A stretch of DNA of 64,000 nt from the NCBI RefSeq assembly GCF_019930585.1, contig NZ_CP082839.1:3856001-3920000 (forward strand), read 5' to 3'. Positions 45,638-55,996 of the stretch are shown one piece after another. Below the pieces are notes generated by a model. The model was not told the DNA's origin. It ran no database searches and worked only from the letters and a program-made list of their open reading frames with translations. The stretch's first letter is position 1; each line of letters begins with the position of its first letter. Both the position numbers and the translations under genes were made by a program. The DNA comes from Sphingomonas nostoxanthinifaciens (GTDB lineage: Bacteria; Pseudomonadota; Alphaproteobacteria; Sphingomonadales; Sphingomonadaceae).

Positions 45638-45994
45638 ATGCGTCTGGCAGTGCTGATCGGCTTGATGGTGCCGGGGATCGCCCACGCCGCGGGCCCCACC
45701 TATCTGGCATGCACGATCGACACCGCGACCGGCCCGGTCGCGATCAACCTGACCGTAGACGATGTCAGCCGAAGCGTGTTCTACGAGGCGCCCGCCACCG
45801 GCTTCGCGTCGCGTCGATCGGCGACCTTCCTGCCCGACAAGATCGTGTTCGAGGTGCCACTGACGGTCGGCGCCGCTGAATTCGCCGTCAGCCGCACCGA
45901 CCTGACCATCACCCGAACGGTTACCGCCAATCGCACGCCCGGCGTCGATCAGGGCAAGTGCACCAGGCAGAAGCCGGCCAAGCGCGCCTTCTGA
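45638..45994 (+). CDS. Small secreted protein of unknown function
   Basis: Protein of 118 residues with a signal peptide ([17 protein letters not shown], cut before AGPTYL). The mature part of about 100 residues is mostly beta-type sequence ([18 protein letters not shown]) with Cys in TYLACTID and in GKCTRQ, which could form a disulfide. The tail is basic. ATG 45638 has GAGGGAA upstream. ATG 45632 is too close to that site. No family is recognised. Confidence 0.6.
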   Translation: MRLAVLIGLMVPGIAHAAGPTYLACTIDTATGPVAINLTVDDVSRSVFYEAPATGFASRRSATFLPDKIVFEVPLTVGAAEFAVSRTDLTITRTVTANRTPGVDQGKCTRQKPAKRAF

Positions 45995-46094
45995 AGGCGC
46001 GCGGCCCACGGCGCGTGCGGCCGGTCGCCCGCATCATGGACAAAGCGCACCGGCGCCGCCACTGACGCGTCGTCAAACAGCAAGGCGATCCGGC

Positions 46095-47264
46095 ATGGCG
46101 TTCACGGCGAAGATCCTCCTCTTGGGCTCGGGCGAACTCGGGCGCGAGTTCGTGATCTCGGCCAAGCGGCTCGGCTGCCATGTCGTCGCGTGCGACAGTT
46201 ATGCGGGCGCGCCGGCGATGCAGTTGGCGGATGCCAGCGAAGTGTTCTCGATGCTCGACGGAGCGAAACTGCGCGCGGCGATCGAGCGCCACCAGCCCGA
46301 CTTCGTCGTGCCCGAGGTCGAGGCGATCCGCACCGAGGTGCTGGCCGAGCTGGAAAACGAGGGGGTCGCCATCGTCCCGTCGGCGCGCGCGACCGTGATG
46401 ACGATGAACCGCGACGGCATCCGCGAGGTCGCGGCGGTCGAATTGGGCCTGCGGACGTCGCGCTATCGCTATGCCGAGACGCTGGACGAGGTGCGCGCGG
46501 GCGCCGCCCATACCGGCCTGCCGTGCGTCATCAAGCCGGTCATGTCGTCGTCCGGCAAAGGGCAGAGCACGGTGCGCGCCGACGGCGAGCTCGAGGCGGC
46601 GTGGAATTATGCCGTCGCCAACATGCGCGGCGACCGCAAGCGCGTGATCGTCGAGGAGTTCGTCGCGTTCGACTATGAAATCACGCTGCTGACGATACGC
46701 ACCCGCGACGGCGTGCTGTTCTGCCCGCCGATCGGCCATCGGCAGGAACGCGGCGACTATCAGGAAAGCTGGCAGCCCGCCGCGATGTCCCCCGCCGCCG
46801 TCGACGCCGCGCAGGACATGGCGCGCAAGGTGGTTGACGATCTCGGCGGCTACGGGCTGTTCGGCGTCGAATTCTTCGTGAAGGGCGACGACGTGATCTT
46901 CTCCGAGCTGTCGCCGCGTCCGCACGACACCGGCATGGTCACGCTCATCTCGCAAAATCTCAGCGAGTTCGATCTCCACGCCCGCGCCATTCTCGGCCTG
47001 CCGATCCCGTCGATCGCGCTGCGTGGCCCGTCGGCCTCCGCCGTGATCCTCGCCGACCGTTCTTCCGAGAGCCTCGCTTATGGCGGCCTTGCCGACGCGC
47101 TGGCGACGCCGGGCGGAGAAATCGACGTCCGCATCTTCGGCAAGCCTACGTCGCGCCCCTATCGTCGCATGGGCGTGGCCCTGGCCCGCGCCGACACCAC
47201 CGATGCCGCTCGCCGCATCGCCGCCGAAGCCGCCGCGAAGATCCATATCGCCTACGGCGAGTGA
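46095..47264 (+). CDS. purT: Formate-dependent GAR transformylase
   Basis: Protein of 389 residues of the ATP-grasp family that formylates GAR with formate and ATP in purine synthesis, an alternative to folate-dependent PurN. The N-terminal [20 protein letters not shown] nucleotide fold, the central [19 protein letters not shown]-grasp loop and the ending [25 protein letters not shown] metal and substrate site are all present. The length is normal. It stands alone on its transcript, well away from purH. Confidence 0.96.
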   Translation: MAFTAKILLLGSGELGREFVISAKRLGCHVVACDSYAGAPAMQLADASEVFSMLDGAKLRAAIERHQPDFVVPEVEAIRTEVLAELENEGVAIVPSARATVMTMNRDGIREVAAVELGLRTSRYRYAETLDEVRAGAAHTGLPCVIKPVMSSSGKGQSTVRADGELEAAWNYAVANMRGDRKRVIVEEFVAFDYEITLLTIRTRDGVLFCPPIGHRQERGDYQESWQPAAMSPAAVDAAQDMARKVVDDLGGYGLFGVEFFVKGDDVIFSELSPRPHDTGMVTLISQNLSEFDLHARAILGLPIPSIALRGPSASAVILADRSSESLAYGGLADALATPGGEIDVRIFGKPTSRPYRRMGVALARADTTDAARRIAAEAAAKIHIAYGE

Positions 47265-47268
47265 AACG

Positions 47269-47316
47269 GCACTGCCATCCCTGAGCAAGACCACGCCGTG
47301 CCACGGATGGCGGTGC
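47269..47316. terminator. Long-loop inverted repeat after purT
   Basis: GCACTGCCATCC at 47269-47280 and GGATGGCGGTGC at 47305-47316 pair over 12 positions with one G-T pair, enclosing a 24-base loop. It starts 5 bases after the purT stop and may end its transcript, though no T-run follows. Confidence 0.35.
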
Positions 47317-47387
47317 GCCCGACATAGCCCCCGGCGCGTTTCGCCGGAAGCGCGCTGCTGTCCGCTGGGGATCAAGACCCGATCATA

Positions 47388-50300
47388 ATGACCGAGATAA
47401 TGACCGAAAAAGATCACGTTGAGGCGCGGCGCCTCGCAGCCTTGGCGCGATATGACGTGCTCGATACACCCCGCGAGGCGGTTTTCGACGAGATTGCCAG
47501 CCTGGCTGCAGCGATCTGCCGGGTGCCCATCGCCGTCGTGAATTTCATCGGCGATGGACGCCAGTTCTTCAAGGCTGAGGTCGGCCTCGGCGTGCGGGAA
47601 AACCCCGATCGAAAGCTCGTTCTGCGCCAAGGCATTATTGGAGCAGGAATTCCTGCACGTGCCCGACGCCACGATGGATGCGCGGTTCGACTGCAATCCG
47701 CTGGTGACGGGCGAACCGCACCTGCGATTCTATGCCGGCGCGCTGCTCAAGACGCCCGACGACCTGCCGATCGGCACGCTCTGCATCCTCGATTTCGAGC
47801 CGCGCGATCTCGACGACGTCCAGCGGCAGGCGTTGCGGGTGCTCGCGCGCCAGACGATGACGACGCTCGAGCTGCGCCGCTCGGCCATGGCTGCCGACGC
47901 CCAACGGGCGCGCCACCGCGCGATCGTCGACAGCGCCTCGGACTTCGGCATCATCGTCGGCGATCTGGACGGCATCATCACCGACTGGAGCGCGGGCGCC
48001 GAAGCCATCTTCGGCTGGGCCGAGCGCGAGATGGTGGGATGCCCGATCGCCAGGATCTTCACCGACGAGGATGTCGCAGCCGGAATCCCCGAGCGCGAGA
48101 TGAACGGTGCGATCCGCGATGGGCATGCGCGCGACGAGCGCTGGCACGAGCGCAAGGACGGGGCACGCTTCTGGGCGAGCGGCGAGATGACGCCGTTGCG
48201 CGACGTGGCAGACCGTCACATCGGCTATGTGAAGGTTCTACGCGACCGCACGTCCGAGCACCTCGCCGCCGAGCAACTGAAGACGGCCGAAGCGCGCCTG
48301 CATCAGGCGCAGGAGGCCGGCGGCATCGGGCTGTTCACCGTCGAGGTGGCCGACGACATGCTGCGGTCCACCCCCGAATTCTGTCGGCTCTTCGGTCTGC
48401 CGGTGAGGCCCAGCTATCCGGCGGCCGAGATCGAGGCGCGCGTGATTCCCGAGGACCGGCACCTCATCTCCACGGCGGCGACGCGCAATCGCGGCGAAGC
48501 GATCCGTGCGGTCGAATATCGCATCCGCTCCGCCGACACGAACGAGCTGCGGTGGATCGCGCGGACCGGCGAGCTGGAGATCGGCGACGATGGGCGCCCT
48601 GTCCGCTTCGTCGGGGTGGCGCACGACGTCACCGAGCAACGCACGGCGCGCGATGCGCTTGCGCATAGCGAGGAACGCTATCGCGCGCTGTTCGAGGCGA
48701 TCGACGACGGTTTCTGCATCATCGAATTCTTCGATGGGCCGGATGGCCCGCTGAGCGACTATGTCCACGTCGAGGCGAACCCCGGCTACGAGCGGCACAC
48801 GGGCATTTCGCACATCGTGGGCAAGACGGTTCGCGAGATCGCGCAGGCGGAAGCCGACGAATGGGTCGCGCTGTACGGACGCGTGCTGCAGACCGGCGAG
48901 CCGGTGCGGTTCGAGCGCTATTTCGCCGCCGCCGGGCGCTATATCGAGGTGTCGGCCGCGCGGATCGATCCGCCCAGCCGGCGTCAGGTGTCCGTCCTGT
49001 TCCGCGACATCGACGGGCGCAGGCGCGCGGAAGACGCCTTGCGCGCCAGCGAAGCATTGGCGCGCGAGAACATCCAGCGCGTGCAGCTCGCGCTTTCGGC
49101 CGGTGCGATCATCGGTACGTGGTTGTGGGATCTGCCGAGCGACCGATTTACCGTGGACGAGGCCTTCGCGCGCGCGTTTGGTCTCGATCCGGCATTGGGA
49201 CGCGTGGGTCTCAAGCTGTCGCAGATCGTCGCGACCGTTCACCCCGACGATCGCGAGGGGCTGGCGGCCGCGATCAACGAGGTGGTCGCGCGCGGCGGGG
49301 CCTATGCCCATCAATATCGCGTGCGACGCGCCGATGGCCATTATTACTGGATCGAGGCCAATGGGCGCGTCGATCATGGGCCGGACGGAACGCCGTTGAG
49401 CTTTCCCGGCGTCCTGCTCGACGTCGATACGCGCCGCGCCGTCGAGGAGGAGCGCGACCGGGTCGCCGCAGCGCTTCGGGCCTTGAACGACACGCTGGAG
49501 CAGCGCGTCGCCGAACGCACGCAAGAGTTGATGCGCGCCGAGGAACAGCTCCGCCAATCGCAGAAGATGGAAGCGGTCGGACAGCTGACCGGCGGACTGG
49601 CGCACGACTTCAACAATCTGCTCGCGGGCGTGTCGGGCGCGCTTGAGATGATCGAGATCCGCCAGCGCCAGGGCCGCCTGGCCGACGTCGACAAATATAT
49701 CGTCGCCGCCCAGGGCGCGGCGCGGCGCGCCGCCGCCTTGACGCACCGGCTGCTTGCATTCTCGCGGCGGCAGACGCTGGATCCGCGGCCGACCGACGTG
49801 AATGTGCTGGTGGCGGGCATGTCCGACCTGATCCAGCGGACCGTCGGGCCCGGCATCGCGGTCGAGACCGTCGGCGCGGCATCCCTGTGGCCGGCCTTGG
49901 TCGATCCCGGCCAGCTCGAGAATGCGCTGCTCAACCTGTGCATCAATGCGCGCGACGCGATGCCCGATGGCGGGCGGATCACGATCGAGACGGCGAACAA
50001 GTGGCTCGATCGCAGCGCGGCGCGGGCGCACGACGTGCCCGAGGGCCAGTATCTCTCGCTCTGCGTGACCGACACGGGCACCGGCATGACGCCCGACGTC
50101 GTCGCGCAGGCCTTCGATCCGTTCTTCACGACCAAGCCGCTCGGCGAGGGCACCGGCCTCGGCCTGTCGATGATCTACGGCTTCGCCCAGCAATCGGGCG
50201 GGCAGGTCCGTATCTATACCGAGGTCGGCCAAGGGACCACGGTCTGCATCTACCTTCCGCGCCATTACGGGGCGATCGTCGACGAGGCCGATCCTGGTGG

Positions 50301-50694
50301 CGACGCGGTCGTTGCCGGCGCGGAGGCGGGCGAGACGGTGCTGATCGTCGACGACGAGCCGAGCGTGCGCATGCTCGTGGCCGACATTCTCCAGGATCTC
50401 GGCTATACGGTGATCGAGGCGTCCGACAGCGCCACGGGCCTCAAGATCCTGCAATCCGATGCGCGCATCGACCTCCTCATCAGCGATGTCGGGCTTCCGG
50501 GCGGGATGAACGGTCGTCAGATGGCCGATGCGGGGCGGCAGAGCCGGTCCGATCTGAAAATCCTGTTCATCACCGGCTATGCCGAAAACTCGGTGATCGG
50601 GAACGGCCATCTCGGGCCGGGAATGCAGGTATTGACCAAGCCGTTCGCGGTGGACGCGCTGGCGACGCGAATACGCGAGCTGATGACCGCGTGA
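47388..50694 (+). pseudogene. GAF/PAS hybrid sensor histidine kinase with a 1-base frameshift
   Basis: As written, the N-terminal frame from ATG 47388 (ARRLAALARYDVLDTPREA, then FFKAEVGLGVRE) leaves the GAF homology after codon 47600. The GAF domain resumes one frame over at PIESSFCAKALL. Removing one base in the A4C4 run at 47599-47606 joins them into about 1100 codons. Domains: GAF to about 47880, up to four PAS domains between 47920 and 49440, a coiled linker, HisKA with the phosphoaccepting His in GGLAHDFNN (codon 49603), HATPase_c (CVTDTGTGM, GLGLSMI) and a C-terminal receiver with Asp in LISDVGLPG near 50485. A homopolymer indel suggests sequence error or recent decay. No membrane segment is seen, so it senses in the cytoplasm, possibly feeding the che locus next to it. 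Confidence 0.82.
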
Positions 50695-50788
50695 TGCGCT
50701 ATGCGGCGGCGGCAGGGTCGTAGCGCCGGACTGGCCGACAAGCCTGCCGGGCTGGTATGGTTGCCCCGATCGATCTCACGGAGCCGCT

Positions 50789-52696
50789 ATGCCTCTCGTA
50801 AAAAAGACATCTCTCGGCGGGCTCCGAACAGCCAAACCAGCCATCGCCGCGCCGCGCGCGACCCCCGCCAAGCCGCGGACGGTGCGGCGCGCGCGTGACG
50901 AGACGGTTGCCGACCGGGTCGGCGCCGCCGCGCTGGAACTGGCGAGCGGCATCGGCGAGGCCGCCTCCGCCGCTGCCGAGCTGCAGCAGGCGGTCACCGA
51001 GATCGCGCGCGGTGCCGAGGAGGCGGCCAGCGCTGCGCAGGAATCGTCGGGGCTGATCGTGACGCTGGGGCGCGGTTTCGCGAATGCGCGCGAGCAGGCG
51101 GAAATCGCGCGCCGGCAGGCGGAGCAACTGCAGGCAGGCTTCATCGAAACCAACGCCCAGATCGAGGGATCGATCGTGGCGATCGAGCTGAGTGCCGAAC
51201 GCCAGCTCGCGTCGGTCGAGGTCGTCGACAAGCTCGAAAGCGGCGCGCGCGGCATTGCCGTCGTCAGCCGCGACGTCTCCGAAATCTCCGAGCAGACCAG
51301 CCTGCTGGCGCTGAATGCGGCGCTGGAGGCGGCGCGCGCGGGCGAGGCCGGCCGCGGCTTCTCGATCGTCGCCGACGAGGTGCGGGCGCTGGCGGAAACA
51401 TCCGAGGCCAATGCCGCGAGCGTCGGTACGCTGTCCGAGGAGATTGCGGCGACCGTCCGAACCGTCGCCGCGCGCATCCGCGCCGCGGCTGAAGCCGCCC
51501 TTGGCGAACGGGCGGCAGGCCGCGCGGTCGCCCAGCGGTTCGCCGTCGCGCGCGCCGATCTCGCCGAACTGTCCGAGGGTACGCAGGCGATCCTGGTCGC
51601 CGCCGTCGAGGCCGACGCAGCGGCGCGCGAGGCAGCGCGTGGGGCCGAGCAGGTCGCCAGCGCGGCAGAGGAACAGGCGGCGGCGGCCAGCGAATCGCAG
51701 CAGGCCGTGCAGCAGCAGTCGATCTCGCTCGATCAAAGCCACCAGACCGCCGAGGAGCTCTCGGCGATCGCGGAGCAGCTCAAGGACGGCGACGTCGAGG
51801 GGCTGAGCCACCAGATCTCGACCGCGGCCGAGGAATTATCGGCGACGGTTCAGGAGCTTTCGGGCGCGGCCGCCCAGATCCTCGTGTCGCTCGAACAGAT
51901 CGGCCGCGGCGCGGAGATTCAGGCCGCCGCGACCAGCGAGGCCGAGACGGCGGCCGGGCAGATCGAAGCCGCCGCCCGCGCCGCGCAGGATCGCGCCCGC
52001 GCCGCCGCCGACCGGATCGAGGCATTGCAGGCGCTGGCGAGCGAGGGGCGCGGCACCGTCGAAAAGCTCGCCGCGGGTGTCGGTGCCCTTCTGGGCGAGA
52101 CGCGATCGGTCGCGATGGTCGTGACCGGCCTCGGCGAGACGACGCGCGGCATCGAGAAGATCGTCGACAAACTGAGCCTCGTCGCCGTCCAGATCAACAT
52201 GCTGGCCGTGAGCGGCTCGGTCGAGGCGACGCGCGCGGGCGATGCCGGCACCGGCTTCGCGGTCGTCGCCACCGACATCCGCAAATTGTCGCGCGGCGCC
52301 GCCGAGAATGCCGAAAGCGCCAAGGACAATGTGCGATCGATGCAGGACCAGATCGGCGACCTGCGCCGCGATCTCGACCAGATCGCGGCGGCGGCCGAGA
52401 CCGAGGTCGCCCGCAACCAGGCGGTCGTCGCCCGGCTCGACGGGATGGTCGAGGAGATTGCGGCGACGAAGGCGGCGAGCGCCATGATCCTGGCGAGCAC
52501 CGAGACGATCCTGGCCGCCGTCGGCGATATCCGCGTCGGCACGGTCCGCATCGCCACTGCGGCCGAGCAGGCCGCCTCCGCGGTGAACGAGGCATCCGCG
52601 GCGGCGCGGCAGCAGGCCGACGGCGCGGAAGAACTGGCGGCCGCGATCGAGGAGATCGCATCGCTGTCCGGCGCGCTGGCGGCGGACAAGGGCTGA
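50789..52696 (+). CDS. Soluble methyl-accepting chemotaxis protein with two signalling hairpins
   Basis: Protein of 635 residues, without membrane segment or recognisable ligand domain, built almost wholly of Ala/Glu-rich coiled coil. A first MCP tip at about residues 163-205 ([22 protein letters not shown], then [14 protein letters not shown]) is close to consensus. A second, altered tip lies at about 457-502 ([25 protein letters not shown], then [13 protein letters not shown]). The spacing of about 295 residues suggests that the entire hairpin was duplicated. Such receptors form arrays with CheW and CheA. Here the signal may come from a partner. GGAG precedes the ATG. CheW follows after 2 bases. 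Confidence 0.9.
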   Translation: MPLVKKTSLGGLRTAKPAIAAPRATPAKPRTVRRARDETVADRVGAAALELASGIGEAASAAAELQQAVTEIARGAEEAASAAQESSGLIVTLGRGFANAREQAEIARRQAEQLQAGFIETNAQIEGSIVAIELSAERQLASVEVVDKLESGARGIAVVSRDVSEISEQTSLLALNAALEAARAGEAGRGFSIVADEVRALAETSEANAASVGTLSEEIAATVRTVAARIRAAAEAALGERAAGRAVAQRFAVARADLAELSEGTQAILVAAVEADAAAREAARGAEQVASAAEEQAAAASESQQAVQQQSISLDQSHQTAEELSAIAEQLKDGDVEGLSHQISTAAEELSATVQELSGAAAQILVSLEQIGRGAEIQAAATSEAETAAGQIEAAARAAQDRARAAADRIEALQALASEGRGTVEKLAAGVGALLGETRSVAMVVTGLGETTRGIEKIVDKLSLVAVQINMLAVSGSVEATRAGDAGTGFAVVATDIRKLSRGAAENAESAKDNVRSMQDQIGDLRRDLDQIAAAAETEVARNQAVVARLDGMVEEIAATKAASAMILASTETILAAVGDIRVGTVRIATAAEQAASAVNEASAAARQQADGAEELAAAIEEIASLSGALAADKG

Positions 52697-52698
52697 CG

Positions 52699-54078
52699 AT
52701 GGCGGCCGCCGCGCCCGGACAAGTCCTGTCCTTCCGTGCAGGCGGTCGCGCGCATGCGGTGGCAGCGGATGCGGTGCGCGAGATCGTGCGCCTGCCCCGC
52801 CTGACGCCGGTGCCGCACGCGCCGAAGGGGCTGGCGGGGCTCGGCAACGTCCGCGGCAGCGCGGTGCCGATCCTGTCGGTCGGCGCGCTCGAGGATCTGC
52901 CGGCGCGTTCGCAGACCACGGTGCTCGTCCTCGCACGCGAGCCGGCGGTCGGGCTGCTGGTCGACGAGGTCACCGCGATCGAGCCCGCGCGCAAGGGGCT
53001 CAAACGCCTCGATGTGGATGCGTTGCTCGCCGAGGCGTATCGTCAGGCGCCCGTCGTCGCCGGTGCCCGCCGCGCCGATCGCGTCGTCGCGAGCCCGGTG
53101 GCGCCGGCCGCGACCGAAGCACAGGTTCATCTGATCGCCTTCGCGGTGGCCGGGCAGGCCTTCGCCCTGCCGCTCGATCAGGTCGAGGAAGTGATCGCTC
53201 TGCCGGGCGATGTCGTGCCGGTGCCGCGATCCGATCCTGCCGTGGCGGGAACGACGCTGCACCGCGGCGCGCTGCTGCCGCTGCTGCGGCTCGCGCATCT
53301 GCTCGGGCTGGGCGGGGCGGAGGGGCCGGCCATCGGCGCGCGCGTCGTGATCGTGAACATTCAGGGGCGCAGGGTCGGGTTGGTCGTCGGCGCGGTGATC
53401 CGGCTCGGCGAGCATGCGATCGATCCCGTCCCGGCGGTGATCGCGCGCCGCTCGGCCGAGGCGCGCATCCAGGCGATCGGTCGCCTGCCCGACGGCCGCG
53501 GCCTGATCTCGATCCTCGCCGCCGACCAATTGCTCGACGAGGCCCTGATGGCGCAATTGGACGAGCGCAGTTCCGACACGGAGATTGAGCAGATGGCGGC
53601 CGAACAGCATGAGCGCTTCCTGCTGTTCCGCCTCGGCGACCAGAGCTTCGGCCTGCCCGCGCTCGCGGTCACGGAGGTGGTCCGCATTCCGGACGCCATC
53701 GTGCGGATCCCGCGGGCGCCGGCCTTCATCGAGGGCGTGATGAGCCTGCGCGGCCACGCCGTGCCCGTCATCGACCAGCGCCGGCGGTTCGGATCGCCGG
53801 CCGCCGCGATTGCCGGCAAGCGTGCGATCCTGCTCGCCATCGGCGCGCTCAAGGCCGCCTTCGTCGTCGACAGCGTCGATGACGTGCGGCCGATCGCGCA
53901 TTCGGCGATCGGCGCGGCGCCCGAAATGGGGGCAGGGCCGCAGCTCTTCGATCGCGTCGCGTCGCTCGACGACGGCGAGCGGATGGTGCTGCTGATCGAG
54001 CCCGCCCAGCTGCTCGACGGTGCGGAACGGGATCTGCTCGCCGCGCTCGCGGCGCAGGCGGACGTCGCGTCTGCGTGA
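52699..54078 (+). CDS. Protein of three CheW domains
   Basis: Protein of 459 residues made of three CheW-like SH3 folds. The first spans about residues 5-125 (VLSFRAGGRAHAVAADAVREIVRLPRLT). The second spans about 140-285 (LIAFAVAGQAFALPLDQVEEVIALPGDVVPVP). The third spans about 305-450 (LLFRLGDQSFGLPALAVTEVVRIPD, then SLRGHAVPVID). CheW links receptors to CheA, and one chain with three could bind several receptor tips or kinases. The stop overlaps cheB in a GTGA junction. Confidence 0.92.
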   Translation: MAAAAPGQVLSFRAGGRAHAVAADAVREIVRLPRLTPVPHAPKGLAGLGNVRGSAVPILSVGALEDLPARSQTTVLVLAREPAVGLLVDEVTAIEPARKGLKRLDVDALLAEAYRQAPVVAGARRADRVVASPVAPAATEAQVHLIAFAVAGQAFALPLDQVEEVIALPGDVVPVPRSDPAVAGTTLHRGALLPLLRLAHLLGLGGAEGPAIGARVVIVNIQGRRVGLVVGAVIRLGEHAIDPVPAVIARRSAEARIQAIGRLPDGRGLISILAADQLLDEALMAQLDERSSDTEIEQMAAEQHERFLLFRLGDQSFGLPALAVTEVVRIPDAIVRIPRAPAFIEGVMSLRGHAVPVIDQRRRFGSPAAAIAGKRAILLAIGALKAAFVVDSVDDVRPIAHSAIGAAPEMGAGPQLFDRVASLDDGERMVLLIEPAQLLDGAERDLLAALAAQADVASA

Positions 54079-55151
54079 CCCGCCTCCTGATTGTCGATGA
54101 TTCGCCGCTGATGCGGCGTCTCCTCACCGACATCTTCACCGATGCCGGGTTCGAGGTCGCGGTCGCGCGCAATGCGGACGAGGCGATCGTTCGTCTCCAT
54201 GCCGACAGGCCCGACGTCATCACGCTCGACATCCACATGCCCGGCGGGGATGGCCTCGCTTGCCTCGACCGGATCATGCTCGAGCGCCCGACGCCGGTGG
54301 TGATGATATCGGCGCTCACCTCGACCGGCGCCGACGAGACGCTGGAGGCGATGGAGCTGGGCGCGGTCGATTTCGTGTCCAAGCCCGCCGGCGCGATCTC
54401 GCTCGAGATCGAGAAGATCGCGGCGCCGATGGTCGAGAAGGTCCGCGCCGCCGCGACCGCCCGGATCTCGCGCACTGCCCGCCTCGCCGAACGCGTCCGA
54501 CTAAAGCGCGGTACGCCGGTGCGACCACCGACGCCGCCCGAACAGCCGCGCGAGCAGCACACCTGGGTCGCGCCGGACGGCGAAGGGCTGGTGCTCGTCG
54601 GCAGCTCCACCGGCGGCCCGCCCGCGCTCGAAGCGCTGCTCGCGCCGCTTCCGGCCGACTTCCGCTGGCCGATCGTCATCGCCCAGCACATGCCGGCGAG
54701 CTTCACCGGCCAGCTTGCGGCGCGGCTCGACCGGCTCTGCGACATCGCGGTCGAGGAGGTGTCGAAGACCGTCCTGCTCCAACCCGGCCGGGCCTATATC
54801 GGTCGCGGGGGTGCCGATCTCATCATCGCCCGCAGGCGCGGCGGGCTGGTCGCGCTCGCCGCGCCCGAGGCCTCCGAATTCGCCTGGCACCCCAGCGTCG
54901 ACCGGCTGGTCGAAAGCGCGATGTCGCAGGTCGCGCCCGAACGGATCATCGGCGTGTTGATGACCGGCATGGGATCCGACGGAGCTAAAGCGATGACGAA
55001 GCTGCATGAAGACGGCGGCTTCACCATCGCCGAAGCAAGGGAGACGGCCGTGATCTGGGGCATGCCCGGCTCGCTGGTCGAGCTCGGCGGCGCGGCGCGC
55101 GTCGCGCCGCTCCCCGAAATCGCCGCCGATCTGCTGGCGGCGGCGAAGTGA
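54075..55151 (+). CDS. cheB: Chemotaxis protein-glutamate methylesterase CheB
   Basis: Protein of 358 residues. The N-terminal receiver has the phosphorylated Asp in VITLDIHMPGGDGL near residue 56. The C-terminal methylesterase has the catalytic triad: Ser in VGSSTGGPPAL near 178, His in IAQHMPASF near 204 and Asp in TGMGSDGAKAM near 300. It removes methyl groups from receptor glutamates when phosphorylated by CheA. The GTG at 54075 overlaps the CheW stop, and the stop overlaps the cheR start (GTGA again). Confidence 0.96.
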   Translation: MTRLLIVDDSPLMRRLLTDIFTDAGFEVAVARNADEAIVRLHADRPDVITLDIHMPGGDGLACLDRIMLERPTPVVMISALTSTGADETLEAMELGAVDFVSKPAGAISLEIEKIAAPMVEKVRAAATARISRTARLAERVRLKRGTPVRPPTPPEQPREQHTWVAPDGEGLVLVGSSTGGPPALEALLAPLPADFRWPIVIAQHMPASFTGQLAARLDRLCDIAVEEVSKTVLLQPGRAYIGRGGADLIIARRRGGLVALAAPEASEFAWHPSVDRLVESAMSQVAPERIIGVLMTGMGSDGAKAMTKLHEDGGFTIAEARETAVIWGMPGSLVELGGAARVAPLPEIAADLLAAAK

Positions 55152-55996
55152 ATCCGAGCGCCGATCCCGGCCACACCCCGCTGTTGAGCGAGGCTGAACT
55201 GCAGCAGCTCTCCCGCCTGATCTACGCCCGCACCGGCATGACCTTCGGCGAGGCCAAGCGTTATTATATCGAGCGCCGCTTCGCCGTGCGCATGGCGCGA
55301 TCGGGCGCCCCGAACGCCGCGACATATCTGGCGAAGCTGCCGCTGGACGGGGCGGAGATGCAGGCGCTGATCAACGCCTTCACGATCAACGAAACCTATT
55401 TCTATCGCGAGGACGTGCAGATCGCCGCGCTCGCGCGCGACATGCTTCCCGAACTGGTCGCGGATCGCACGCCCGGATCGCTGGTGCGGATCTGGTCGAT
55501 GCCGTGCTCGACCGGGGAGGAGCCGTACTCGATCGCGATCTGGCTGCTCGAAAACTGGCCGATGGTCGATGCGTGGCACATCGAGATCGTCGGCTCGGAC
55601 ATCGACTCCGCCGCGATCGATCAGGCGCGGCGCGGAATCTACGGGGAACGCGCGCTGCAGCGGCTGCCCACCGACGTGCGCGAGCGCTACTTCCTGCCCG
55701 AACGCAATCTGGAGCGGGAGATCATCGACGACCTGAAGGAATCGGTGCAGTTCGGCGTCGCCAACCTGATCGAGACGCGCAGCAGCCGCGCGCAGGGCAA
55801 GTTCGACGTGATCTTCTGCCGCAACCTGCTGATCTATTTCGACGACGATGCGCGTCAGCTCGCCGCCGCCCATCTGTACGACTGCCTCAACCCCGGCGGT
55901 TTCCTGTGCCTCGGCCACACCGAATCGATGAACCGGATCAGCGACCGTTTCGAACTCGTTCGGTTCGGCGACGCGATGGTCTATCGCCGTCGGTGA
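55148..55996 (+). CDS. cheR: Chemotaxis receptor methyltransferase CheR
   Basis: Protein of 282 residues that methylates receptor glutamates with S-adenosylmethionine. The N-terminal helical domain (FTINETYFYREDVQIAAL) and a SAM fold with SMPCSTGEEPYSIAI near residue 118, VGSDIDSAAIDQARRGIYGE near 148 and DVIFCRNLLIYFD near 219 are complete. The GTG start at 55148 overlaps cheB. The stop overlaps cheA by one base (TGATG). Confidence 0.96.
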   Translation: MNPSADPGHTPLLSEAELQQLSRLIYARTGMTFGEAKRYYIERRFAVRMARSGAPNAATYLAKLPLDGAEMQALINAFTINETYFYREDVQIAALARDMLPELVADRTPGSLVRIWSMPCSTGEEPYSIAIWLLENWPMVDAWHIEIVGSDIDSAAIDQARRGIYGERALQRLPTDVRERYFLPERNLEREIIDDLKESVQFGVANLIETRSSRAQGKFDVIFCRNLLIYFDDDARQLAAAHLYDCLNPGGFLCLGHTESMNRISDRFELVRFGDAMVYRRR

